Shown here: positions 1 through 12,100 of the stretch, in pieces
Layout: each line of letters begins with the position of its first letter
Numbering within the stretch: position 1 is the first letter of the stretch
DNA from: Purshia tridentata
Taxonomy: Eukaryota > Streptophyta > Magnoliopsida > Rosales > Rosaceae
Direction: 5' to 3'
Assembly: GCA_003254885.1 (NCBI GenBank)
Contig: QANT01007413.1
Location: forward strand, 20,570 to 84,569
DNA: 64,000 nt
Translations under genes and position numbers: made by a program
Notes under the pieces: model-generated
The model's input: only the letters and a program-made list of their open reading frames with translations
What the model was told of the DNA's origin: nothing
The model's database searches: none

Positions 1-875
1 TGAGAACCCCCATTGCCTCTCTTAAAATCGCGAGACAGACAAGGCCAGTAGCCAAATAGACCTTCACAAAGGTCCATGGCTTCCAAGCCATACCCACTAG
101 GAACTTGATATTGTACTTGCTTCTCATATTCATAACCATATACTTCCCTTGACCCATTTCCCTGAATTTCCTTTTGGCCATTGTCATGTAGGTGACTTGG
201 TTGATCTAATGATTCTAATTCACTGCTATCTTGGTGCTGCTGCTGCTGATCTTCTTCATTAGCTTGGGTTGGTTGGCTTCCATTGAGTGGTACCTTTGTT
301 GTAGCTTGTTCATCAATTTCTTCTTTACCACTAAAGGGTATGATAGATACAGACCCACCAGTACTCACACCATTGAAAGAGGGGGCATTTTGGGCATTTA
401 GATCACCAGCTGCAGAACGAGGGTAACAAGTTTCATCTGAAGGTGGAAGGGGTCTGCCATAGAATAGGGCAGGATCATACCCACCACCGTAAGGTGTGGG
501 ATCATATTCATCCCATACAGGCTCATTATACTCAGACACAGAGTAAGACACCACTAACCGAGTCACAGCAGTATCATAACTCTGCTCATAAAATTTTGGG
601 TCATATTTGATGGATATGGGGTTGGTGTAAGCCGAGGCAGAGTATGAAATAGCTGTTGGCCAAGTGGGAGTAGAATAACAAGCATGGTAATATGGAGTTG
701 GGTCATACTCAAACATATTCTGAAAGCTGGGTTCATGGCCAGAGTAAGAAATTGATCTTTGATCTAATTCTAGAGCAGAATCATGACAAGTGTGATCAGC
801 ATAAGGGGTTAAATAATACTCACCAACATAAACACCATCATCTGACTCATAGTATGTGGAGCTGTTGTACGCCAT
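1..875 (-). CDS. At5g39570/PLDRP1-like tyrosine-rich protein, C-terminus beyond the window
   Basis: The minus-strand frame opens with ATG at 873-875 and stays open for 291 codons to the left edge, so the C-terminal end is missing. The protein is rich in Tyr, Ser, Pro and acidic residues. It carries the motif YDPTPYGGGYD followed a few residues later by YGRPLPPSDETCYP near residues 125-150. That combination is characteristic of the plant family of Arabidopsis At5g39570 (PLDRP1, described as regulated by phospholipase D and phosphatidic acid). Other YDP-type repeats (EYDPTPYY, KYDPKFYEQ) precede it, and a short Gln/His run sits near residue 225. No signal peptide or membrane segment is visible and the protein is probably largely disordered. 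Family assignment is fairly secure; molecular function is not shown by the sequence. Confidence 0.78.
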   Translation of the reverse strand, partial: MAYNSSTYYESDDGVYVGEYYLTPYADHTCHDSALELDQRSISYSGHEPSFQNMFEYDPTPYYHACYSTPTWPTAISYSASAYTNPISIKYDPKFYEQSYDTAVTRLVVSYSVSEYNEPVWDEYDPTPYGGGYDPALFYGRPLPPSDETCYPRSAAGDLNAQNAPSFNGVSTGGSVSIIPFSGKEEIDEQATTKVPLNGSQPTQANEEDQQQQHQDSSELESLDQPSHLHDNGQKEIQGNGSREVYGYEYEKQVQYQVPSGYGLEAMDLCEGLFGYWPCLSRDFKRGNGGS

Positions 876-2592
876 TATTGATGATCAATTCATGTTTATT
901 AGCTTGGAATTAGAAAATACTTGTAGAATGAGCATAGAAATTACACTGAATTCTACAATTGATTATTGTGCGATTCCTACCATCCACAGAAACCTTATCT
1001 ATTTGGCAAGAAAATGTGTGAATATGCAACTGTGCAAAGAAAAAGGAAACGTGGGTTCACTGATTAATTGTCAGTACATTAAGAAACTGGCGACATACCC
1101 TTTGCCTTTAGCTTATGGAGATCTGGACAGAGCATTTCATAGCCATACCTTTGCCAGAAAATAGATTGAGACTTGTAATGAATCCTGGGAAATTTCGCTC
1201 GGAAGAATCAGGTATTCAATTTTTCTTTCACTTTTGGATGTTTTGTTGCATAGTTTCTTTCGGTTTGGAAATTATGGCAAGTGCATAAGAGTCATGGCAG
1301 CATGCGTAGGCTGCACTAAATCTACACTCAATTTGTTGATTTGTCAATATCATGGTCCCACCAGAAGGCCATTACTTCTCTTTGGCATTTGACACCTAAC
1401 ACTTCAATGCTTACATGGTTGCCAGAACAGCACAAATGCATTTGATAATGGAAGTATGAGTTCTGTATTTTTTTCTTCTACGTTTTATTTGCGTCGTAGT
1501 CTTTTGATCAGAATTGTCAATTCTTTAAATAATACTATAAAGATCATCTTATGTAAAAATTAACCAGATCGTTTGCTCATATATTGTTATCAAATTCAGA
1601 GTATATTATTTGATTATAGTTAAGTGGTTAAATAATTTTTAATCTAATTACTTTTAGATATAAACAAACAAGAATGGAATTGATTATTAAAAAATTCCCG
1701 ACAACAGCGTCAAAAATTTGTTGTGAAATTTAGAGTTAACCAAAATGATCAATTCTAAACCAACATTAAAAGTCGCAAGTGTACGAATCCAAGTTATGAT
1801 TGATTACACAATTTGTTGATCTGAAGCAATTTTATTTGAGTCACATTCTGCCATGGCTCATGAGTTACGGTCATAATTGGCCAAAGTCTTGAAATGAAAT
1901 TGTGAGGCTTGATCGGCCCGTGGCATTGGCATTGACAAGGTTTGCTTCGCCGTAGGCCAAGGTATGGCACGTATGGTTGTGAGAAAGATTAGCATATGGT
2001 GCTTGAGTAGCCATTGGAATGAAGTGTGCAACATAGAATGATTCAGCATCTAGGTTCTACTGAGGATTTGAGTGAAAATACTGGAATTTGAGACAAACAA
2101 TCTTCTATAACAAAAACTAGCTTCGCAATGAGCAAACCTACACAGAGCCTTCATCCACCCATGCTCTGTTAACCTATAATAAAATTAGTAAACACTCATG
2201 AGGAGGTTGATTGACTATTAACTAGGTAAGAATGAAACTTGTTTCTAGTAGCAGGTTGGAGTTCATTTATAAGAGGCATCTTCATAGTCCAAAGGTAACT
2301 CTTCTTAAACTATCATAAGGCCTTGAACAATTGCATTTTCCAAGTAATAGAATATCAAAACAAGTAACACCCATCATATATTGTTGGTGAGACAAATGAC
2401 TCCAAAGCTACAGCGATTGGATTGAAGTGATATTGTACCAAGGTCTTTGATGGTTGGAGACTGATCTGATTCTCTCTCTTTTTTCGGTCATTTTAGAGTT
2501 GGATCTGATATAGAAATGATATACACCAAAACCCTGTATACATAAAATCTGGAACTTCAAATACACCAGGTAAATTGATTGATCGAAGAACA
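876..2592. other. upstream region of the At5g39570-like gene, no further gene recognised
   Basis: This stretch should hold the promoter and 5' UTR of the gene to its left. On the minus strand a plausible 5'-UTR splice donor (CAAAG/GTATGG) lies near 1155, which would put a leader intron just upstream of the ATG, but I cannot prove it. A 47-codon minus-strand frame at about 1870-2010 begins with ATG but matches nothing I know. Nothing else can be supported. Confidence 0.4.
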
Positions 2593-2907
2593 TCATCTAC
2601 AAGGATTGAAGAAAGCCATTGTGATCCCTCTGCGATTCAAACAGAGTAGACTGATACAATGAGACCACACTTGAGTTAGTAAGGGCATAAGCAACCCAAT
2701 TACATTCACAAACTCCAACACAACCGAAGTACAACCCATATTGCACGCCGACCGGAGACCTTCTGCCATAGCAACAAGTTCCACATGGCGGGCAGAATAC
2801 AACCCCAAGAACTGCTTGGAGGAAGCAACCATAAGATCACACGCATGGTTGTGAATCACAGCTCCTAAACCAGGAACATCACTAGAGAGCTGAAGATCCC
2901 CATCCAT
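2593..2907 (-). pseudogene. LINE-derived RNase H domain fragment
   Basis: A 104-residue minus-strand frame contains the pattern LGAVIHNHACDLMVASSK, then ARHVELVAMAEGL and GCTSVVLEF. This is the layout of the RNase H-like domain (RVT_3 type) at the C-terminus of plant non-LTR retrotransposons: G-A-V-I, then the E-x-x-A-x-x-E-G-L helix, then V-V-L-E. The Asp that normally follows V-V-L-E is replaced, the first catalytic Asp region is degenerate, and no reverse transcriptase lies beside it. It is therefore a dead fragment. It sits about 230 bp downstream of the URB1 stop codon. Confidence 0.6.
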
Positions 2908-3132
2908 TGCATATTAGTTTCCTTATCTCCTTTATAACAAGCTTAACATTATGATACCCAGAAATCCTTCAGGTGAACCCAGATTCAAAATGGAGCCCCC
3001 TGTCGAACCCTAAAATCTTTGGGAGGCAGGAACTCTAGCAAATATTAGATAGGTACCTTTGAGCAATCAAACCTCCAACCACATGGGAGCAAACCATGGG
3101 ACTGACCAACTCAACTAAACCCTGGTTGGTAC

Positions 3133-6100
3133 TCAGGTCTCTGTATTGTTTCTGTCCAATTCAATGTTTCTGTCCAATTCAAATACACCGAATCTAACTA
3201 TATCTTGTGTTGATGAAACCTGCAATTCTGATGGTCTTTTTCTGAGAATGTTTGAAATAATAACTAAAAGAGATTGACAAGCATGGAGTTCCTCCTCCTT
3301 TTGCAAATCAGTTTGCTCCAACTCGCGATCCTCCCATGGCTGGTAAAATGTCCTGTACAAATTTTATGGCAAGGACAAGTTAGTTTGATAAAGGGTATAA
3401 GGGCACACATAAAACACCCGGAATTGGAATAGGCTAACACAACAAAATATCCGACATGGAAAAAGGAACTGCATTCCTGAAATCAGTTAGTGAAGGGTTA
3501 TTAATTGTTTGAACTTATATAAAATTTAACAAATTAACAATGTCATCTTGGTCAATTTTATTTCCCAATCAGATCAGTTTTCCTCTATTAGTTATCATCG
3601 GTTTGATTTCCATTATGGGGCATGTCCTGGCAAATAGAAAATTTAGACTTGTAAGGAGTCCCTGAAATTTTTTATCAGAGCATCAATTTCCCAGTGACCT
3701 CGATATAACATTAGCAAAAATAGATAGAAATCGGAAATACGTTTAAAAAATCAAGTCCCTGTCAGCATACCATGTATAAAGATTGAAAGGAAAAAGAAAA
3801 CAGGTGGGTGAACAATATATATTACCATCTCCATTTAGGATTCGCTTCAGTAGGACAACGTATCTTCGACCAAAGTGATTTAACAATCGTCCCATCATCA
3901 TGCAAGAAACCTGAACCAGATTACATGAAGGATGTTAGTTATAACTTATAGGTGTAGACGTATTTGTAATGCATATGTCTAACTAAGCCTTCTTGGATAA
4001 TATTGAGGTTCTGAAGTACACTGCACAACCTTTTCAAAATCTACTTTCTACCCCAAATACAGGAACTAAACCAACCCTGAATCCAACTAAGCCTGTTCCT
4101 ACTCAACACTCAGCTCCAGAAGGCCAAATGCATAATTAATCAAATAACGTATGATACCTTCAAAAATGGAAGCATCCAAGAGGAGAAGGCTAAGGGCAGC
4201 TGTGACTGATGGTAACATTATGTAATTTGTGCCTGCAAGCTGTTGGAGGTAGAGAATTGCAGATGCTAAAATCTCCTCACAACCATATCTGTTTCTGCTA
4301 CTTTCTCCGCATGCATTTTTAACATGGTCCATTAAAGACTGCAAATTTTTTAAATTTAACCCTTTTGAAAACTCAGGGTCCATACCATTGAATTTCCCAT
4401 CAAGCTTCCCAAGAATTACAGAAGCAGTTAACCAACGTAAAAGTTTTAATATCAAATAATTCTCATTCAGAGATATTTTGGCCTGAAGCTTGATGAGAGT
4501 TTTTGGCTCTTCCTCTGGAATGGAACATTGATGAGATTCTTTGGGCTGAAGCTTCTTTGCAGAGTCTGCTTCCAAAGCAGTGGAAATTGCCCACATAATA
4601 AAACTTGAAAGCTTTTCATGACTCTGTGACATATAAGAGCAAGTTTTCACCTTTCATGGTACAATCAAGAGAAAACGGTAAAGACTAATTTTGCTTAGTT
4701 TATTGAACAAATTTAAAACAATAGAGGATGTTGTTGATCACTTAACATCTAAATGCCATATTAAGTCACCATCACCAAGTATGTTGAGGATATGTTTTGC
4801 AATGATAAAATAACTAATTATCAGAAAATATTTGTCCAACATGCATAAGGAACCTATAATAGGCATCGTAGAACATGAAAAAGTCGGAAAATATTATACT
4901 AATGACATTTCTATGGCTCCTCTTACTGATGTTATCATCTGAGATTCTGAGCTTATAGAAATGTAGGGCATAAGTGAAGATTACTATCAAATTAGTTCAA
5001 GGGACTCTTTATCAAGCTAAATTCAAGAAATATAAGCAGTTAAAGGTTACACTATTCCGATGGATATATTATGCATCCAAATACATATTCATATGTGTGT
5101 GTGTATGTGTATGTGTGTGTGAGAGAGAGGGAGAGAGAGAAATACCAAACCAAAGATGGCAGCTGGAGGTGCACTCATAAGGATAGCTTTAAGGCCAAAC
5201 TCTACAGTAGCAAAAGAATTTGCATTACCATATATCTCAACAGCTTTATATATTTTATATAAACCCTCAACTGATACAACAAATTTTGGCTGATATATCT
5301 TCCTTTTTTGGGATATCTTGAATGTTGATATTATTATTTCAAGAATTGGATCAACAACTGCAACATTTTCCTTCAACAAAGTCACATCACCAACAAGAAA
5401 TTTGTAGAGATGAGATGTAAGTTCCATGAGCTGCTCAAAGGCGTAATTTTGCAACCACTCAGTAATGATTCTGGAAGAAGCAACATCATTGACAACCTAA
5501 AATCCAAAAACATGGGAAAATTGAGCAGAGACGAAAAGCAACAAGTCCATTTGGTCTTACAAAGACCTTTGGTGGGCTTAAACTAACAAATAACAGTAAA
5601 AGGAGTAAAAGGAGGCCCTTGGCGTCACATTCTCCTTCTAACATTATGACAATTTAAAGGTCATCTAAAAAATTGTGTGCTCTCTATCAAGCATGTATTA
5701 AAATTACTATTATTTTGTTAATCATATTTCACCATAACAGGAGAAAAGATGAATCATTTAGTTACAATTTGTCAGTACAGCTAACAATTACTCATTGCAA
5801 TTCATATCAAGCAGAGACCCAATTTTTATGCAATGCATATGAACAAGAAATTTCAGGGCGGAAAGAGAAAGTTAAAGAAAAGAAGAGAAAACAGTTTCAG
5901 TAATAACCTCTGATACCACACCCAACTGCAACAAGAACAAACTCTTTTCATCACTGAAACGTCTTTCACCGGATATCGAGAGAATAGATGAAAACCACAA
6001 AAAAAGACCACAATGTTCAACTAGATAACGAGCCATCTCATGTAATTTAACTGACTTCTTCACTACCTGAATAAAAATAAGATGGAAGTTTTTTAGTCAT

Positions 6101-9100
6101 ATACCACCAGCAAGCTCAAACACGATAGTATCATAGCACTACAAAACTAAGAAGACCCAAGTTTTCAGAGTAATAGCAAAAGATGTGGACACATCTCAAA
6201 ATAAAAAATCACAATACTGAAAGAAAATTAGAATCACATCTCTCAGTTTATAGACACTTCCATGTAGCAGGCCCAGCCTAAGTCCAGCCTCATGAGTGTC
6301 AGAGCCCAGTATCAGAGTTAAAATGAGACTTCATTCATTAGTAGCAAAACAGTTCTGATAAGATCTCTATTACTTTGAGAAGAGAATTTTTGGTTTGACC
6401 GACAAACTACATGGGAAAATGGACCTTCCAACGATTCTCTCTTCTTAAACATATATCCTCCGCACTTAATCAGCATTTGATAGATTATCCAACCCGAGCA
6501 ATCTTAGTTATTCGTGGGGTTTTTGACATAAGTTGAGCATGTAGATACACTCAACAATGCCTCTGTCCGATGTATTTGATCAGCAGAATGAAAGCCGAAA
6601 AAAACCATATGCGCATGCTTGTGACTGAATGTTTGTATTCTTGTGTGTGTATTTCATACATCCAATCGAAAGTCATTAAATCTTTTCATTATTGAGTCTC
6701 TTTATGGGACTCCAAACCTTCCAGTAGTTACAACCTAAGGCAAGTTAATCCAAACCTCACGTGCAAACAAGTTGCAAATCATTAAAGCATATCCAACCAA
6801 ACTTTTCAAGTCCAAGAATCTTCTACTCCCTTTTTTTTTTCTATCCACAATGTCAAATTAAAAGCAATGAACTAATGAAACATAGAAAGTCCACAAATAG
6901 TGAACAAAAAGTTACCTGAAGAATTAGTTCCTTGGACTCATTATCTGAAAGAGGAGAAACATAGAAACTCATCAGAGTCTCAAGAATCGAGTTCTTCTTA
7001 TAAATTTGAGCATCATCATCAAAGTTCAGCCCTGCATATACTAAGCGAAGTACCCACAACCTTTCTGCTTTGAAATTGACAGACGAACTCCAGAAAAAAT
7101 TGCTAAAGAAAGGTATATTCTGCAATATAAGAATTATAAAAAATAAGACACAATGCATTTAAATAACTCATGTGAGTACAGATCTGACTGTAGAAACATA
7201 AAAAAAATATATACATATATATATATATATATAAAAAAATCCAAGTTCATGGAAAACATACCCTTGCATTCAACCTAGACGACCTCATCAAAAGTTTACT
7301 TAAGGCTGCATAATGTTCATGTGAAGTATCTAATAATACGACGGATGTCTCTGCAGCAAAAATAGAATTTACAGAAGGGATCCTCTGCCACGGTTCTTCT
7401 ATACCATTTTGTACATAAGCCAAAAGAAGTCGAATTTCCATGACACGCTTCCTCTTTTGACATTTCTGGGAAAGGGAGTTTGAATTTCAATTAACAAACA
7501 GCTTCAACAAAGAATGCAGAGAGGAAAATCACATGCACCAGCATAAGCATAACTGTGTATGTAACATGGATATATTACACATATACAACGAACATACATA
7601 TATTATATAGTATTTATGACATGCACACATGCACAGGAACCAGGTAGTAGACACAGCAACTATATAGAACACAGCATTACCTCCAACGCGTTCTGAAATC
7701 TCGCAAGAGTATCGTAACCCAATCTTCTTATCCTGTTGTCAGGTGATGACATACTCATAAATGCAATAGCAAGCAAGCCTAAACTAGCAAACTCCATGGG
7801 TTCAATGTAACCCTCTGAGAGACTATGAATAGAGAAGCGCAAGATGAAAATAGGATTATATCGTTCTATATTTTCAACATCAGGGGAATGTACCTGCATA
7901 AAATTCAATGACACAATTAGATGAGAATTATCACAATAAAAACAAATCACTCGAAGCCTTTGCTCAATCATAATTAGATTTATGATCATTTCACAAGTAA
8001 AATACATACCACACGCATATCATCCAAATTATCTGTTTGAAACTTTCCCAAGTATAAGAATTCATCCAATGCCACTCTATCATAGGGAAAATATAGCACT
8101 GTGGACGCACATATTTTGGGGTCGATTGCAAGATTTTCTCTAAATTGACTTCTATGGCGTTCTTTTACTGCTTCGGTATCAGTAATGATATCATAAAACA
8201 AATTCTGCTCTAGAATCCGTTCCTTGTCTATCTTTAACGCTGCACTGCCCCACAGGTAATCCATTCCAGCTATATTGACAGGCTTCAAACCATCAATAGA
8301 CTCAATTGTGCGCATCAGATTGTATATCTCCACATCAATTTCATTAAGTTTTGCACCATAATTAGACAAAAGCAGTAAATGAAGTTCCCTAAGTTTTGCA
8401 CCTTTTCCAAGGTCAAAACCAGACTGCTGATCCTTGCATGGAAAAAGTATCCGGAGTAATTTAATCACCTCCAATTGTCTTATGTACAGCTCAGTTGTTT
8501 CCAGATTGCACTTGCCATCAATTACATTTTTCTTAGTGGAAGGGAACACAAGTGATCCCACAATGCTAGACATAGGCCTAGAAAATGCACCAACATGGGA
8601 ACAATTAGATGACTTGGAGACTGAATGAATAGTAGGTGCAAACTGAGAGTGGGCAAGTAGAAGCTGAAGATAGGGAACACGTGAAAATTTTCCGTCAGAA
8701 AGCAAATCTATTAGATCTCGGAGCATTTTCAAAGTTGTTGGATCCTCAAACCTATACCGAAGAGCTGATTTCATCAGTTTCTTTAGGAAGGGGATAGATT
8801 GCAATTGGATAAGACCATCACGCATCTCTCCAGTCAGTTCAAGAATACTTCTCAAGAGAGTCAATATGAGGACTTCCAAGTATCTCCACAATGAAGAACT
8901 ATCTGTACTTTTTCCCTTTCGAGAACTATCAGAGATTGAAGGAAATCTTTTAACAATCCTTTTCCAAATACTGCACAAAATGTCTATAAACTGCATTCTT
9001 GATGTGTCATCTCTATTAGATCCCATGTCCAAAGAAATGTCTTTCAGGTCCCCGCCTGCTTCATTTAAGAGAGATTGAATCTGATTACATTTTGGGAATA

Positions 9101-12100
9101 ACAAAACCATACAAAATGACAGCTTTGCATAAATTTTATTTACAAGGTTTAATGTTTCATTGAATGAGTGTGAACCCAATTCACCAACATCACAGTCTAT
9201 CAGCTCTGAAGAAGGTGGGAAAATAGAACTAAAAAGCTGTAAACGGTCCTTCATTTTCATTGAATCTCCATTCAAAGCAAAGTGAAAGCGCAACATACAA
9301 ATTGCTTTTCCAAGAAGACTATCATCTATGAGACTGAGAAGTTCTTGAGCAGATGATGGCAAAAACTCACCAAAATCTTCCTGAAACACATCACTAGACA
9401 CAAAATTCTTCCAGTTAAGGCAACCATTCAAAAGAATCCTTGAATAAAAAGAAGGTATAGAACGCAGGCCCTCCCCTTTCTGACTGGACTGATTTCTAAA
9501 ATGCTTGTAACACAGTTTATTCAAGTAGGACAAAGCAGCAGGAAGAAGCATGATATAGTCCTCATCTGGAAGAGTAAGGGCACAGGCGCCTTCCAATTCA
9601 TGGCCTTCCTGTAGAAAATCATTTTTCGGAATACCAAAAACTAAGTGCCCAAAGGTAGACAAATGCATGGAGCTCATATCAGTAAGAAGAGACAACAATT
9701 TAGCTTTCATCTTGCTTGGTCTGTAAATACAATGGGAAAGCATTTGCAAAGGAGTGGTTGCAATAACTCTCGACATTACTATATTCAATGGATGAAGTTT
9801 GCATTGTTGCATGTATTTCTGTCTGCACACAGCATTTATAGCATCCAGCAAGCACATATCGGCAACTTCTATTTCGAAATTCAAGGAAAACTTAGAGATT
9901 TTAATATAGATTTCCTCAACAACGTCCATGTTGATATTGGTCTCGTCCATCTTCCAAAACAGATCATATGGCTTTCTCTTTGTATTTGACTGCTGCAAAT
10001 AGCTAGACAGATTTCTAAAAGCCCCACCAGCGATGCAAGATCCAAAAGAAATAGCAGATTTCTGGATGTCATCAATATCATCAATGTCAACTCTACTAAA
10101 CATCCAATGCACTAATTCAAGAAGCTCAAAGGGGGATATAAAACGAATCAAAGCATGTAAAGCATAAAAAGTTGGGAGGAAAGGCATTAAATCTTTCGTG
10201 CTGATACATTGACCAAATTTGTCCCTGACTAACTGAAAAAGCTTACGTACCAAGACGTTAAAAGCTTTCACATATTCTTTACCAGCACCATTTTCAATTT
10301 CTGGTGTATATTGGTCATCATTGCATAGAGAAAACAAGTACTCACAAGTTTTTGCCAAAATATCCAAGGCATGATGATCTAATCTATGAACTCTCTGCCT
10401 GGATAAACTAATCAGAGCATCCATATTGTCTGTTAGGTTGCCCTTTGAAAAGTCTTCACAACATCCCATAGCACAGGATAACGATGTTATCATTGCAGGA
10501 TGACTGAAGATGGTTTCAGCCACTTCTTGAATACCTTGGCTTGACAGAAGAACCCAGGAGTTTTTGGAGGAATCACGACATGTCTTCAAAACCAATAGTT
10601 GAGATAACAAGTCCTCCACGAGAATTAAGCAAATCTCAGAGAGTTGTTGGAAGTCTACTAAATGCTTAACTCTGTGAGATGACTGTATCTGATGAAACCA
10701 AAATAGCACAAGGCGCAAATAGGAAATAAGATTGTGATCAGTTGCACACTCAGATAGTTTAGCCAGAAGCAGTTCTTGTATTTTTGATGGTTCTGATGAA
10801 TAAGGACCATCAATGCTCATAATGGCAGGGAATAGAACATGGAAAGGTGTAAGTGCAAAAGAACTATCGGCAGGCATAACAATATTGTCAATAGAAAAAA
10901 TGCAACAAGTTTTCTGATCAAATATACTCTGTGAAAAGATCAGTAAATTGTTCAAAGGCCTCCGCACACAGATGTCCCCAGAATCATCAACAGAACCGTC
11001 ACCAAGTCTCTCAACCAAGACGGAATAAACCAAAGAAGATAGCAATCTTGCATCAACCTACCAATTAATTTTCGTGTTAGATTGTTTTCAAAAAGCAGTC
11101 AATTACAAGCTAAACAGAAGACGTCTACCTGAGTTTGCAAGAGATATTTTACTGTACTGCATGCATAAGTTGATATCATTGACTTCTCTGGCAATGTAAA
11201 CGTTGCAGATCTAGACTTGAGCAACCTTTTTTTTCCTTTTTGGTCAGAAGAATCAAGAAAACTTAGACACTCCTGCAGTACACATATGATGAGAGGGCTG
11301 AAATGAGGTGGCATGCCTACAGGAAACACAGGGGAGGATCAGTATGACAAAATCATCTATTATACAATTGAGGGAAAGATACAGAAAGGACCAGTTTCAT
11401 TTGGAAAACAAGATTTATTTCTTAAAAATAGTATAATTGAAATACATGATGCATATATTTAAAATAAAATAAAATAAAACCTAGATATGCAATAGTAAGT
11501 GAAATAAATGAATTAACCATTTAAAATTTTTGATGTCACATCTTAACAGATCATCCCAGATATGTATAACACCTAATAAGAATACTTGGTGAGTACATGC
11601 TCCACTAACCCAAAAAGAATGCATATATCCAAGTAAAATTACTAAACTGCTATACACAATATGAATCACAATCACCTTGAGAAGATTTCAAACCGCAGGC
11701 ATAATGCTTAACAATATCCCAGTATTTGAACAAATTATTCCCAGTAGCAGAAATGGCATTACATAAAAATGAGATGACAGCATAGCACAAGCTCTTTAAT
11801 ACTCCCAAACCCAGGACTTCAACAGAAGATTTTTCACTATCAAAACCCGGTATAAACAAGAACCAGGATGCAATTTCATGATGCTTTCTTTCAAAAGCAC
11901 CAGTACTAAACATAGCTGCTTGTGCAAGACGATAAGCTTGATCCTTTATGTCACTGATTGGTGAAAATATTAGCAAGTTCATGAATGCCTCTAGATGTTG
12001 GTACAAATGCAGTGGAGATCTAACTGGAACTCCACTCTTTGGAGACCATGCAACATATTCTATTAGTAAAGACAAAAGAGAGCGCTGCAGATCAGCTTCT

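Noticed and set aside
1858-2049. Minus-strand frame of 63 codons upstream of the first gene
   Set aside because: Short, no recognised motif, no splice partners; could be leader sequence.
2459-2512. Possible micro-insertion: GATCTGAT on both sides of a TTTTTTCGGTC-containing segment
   Set aside because: The direct repeat is only eight bases and the insert is longer than in the others; too weak to count.
8434-9989. Plus-strand open frames of 64-114 codons opposite the large URB1 exon
   Set aside because: They are antisense shadows of a conserved coding exon with correct phase and have no family features.
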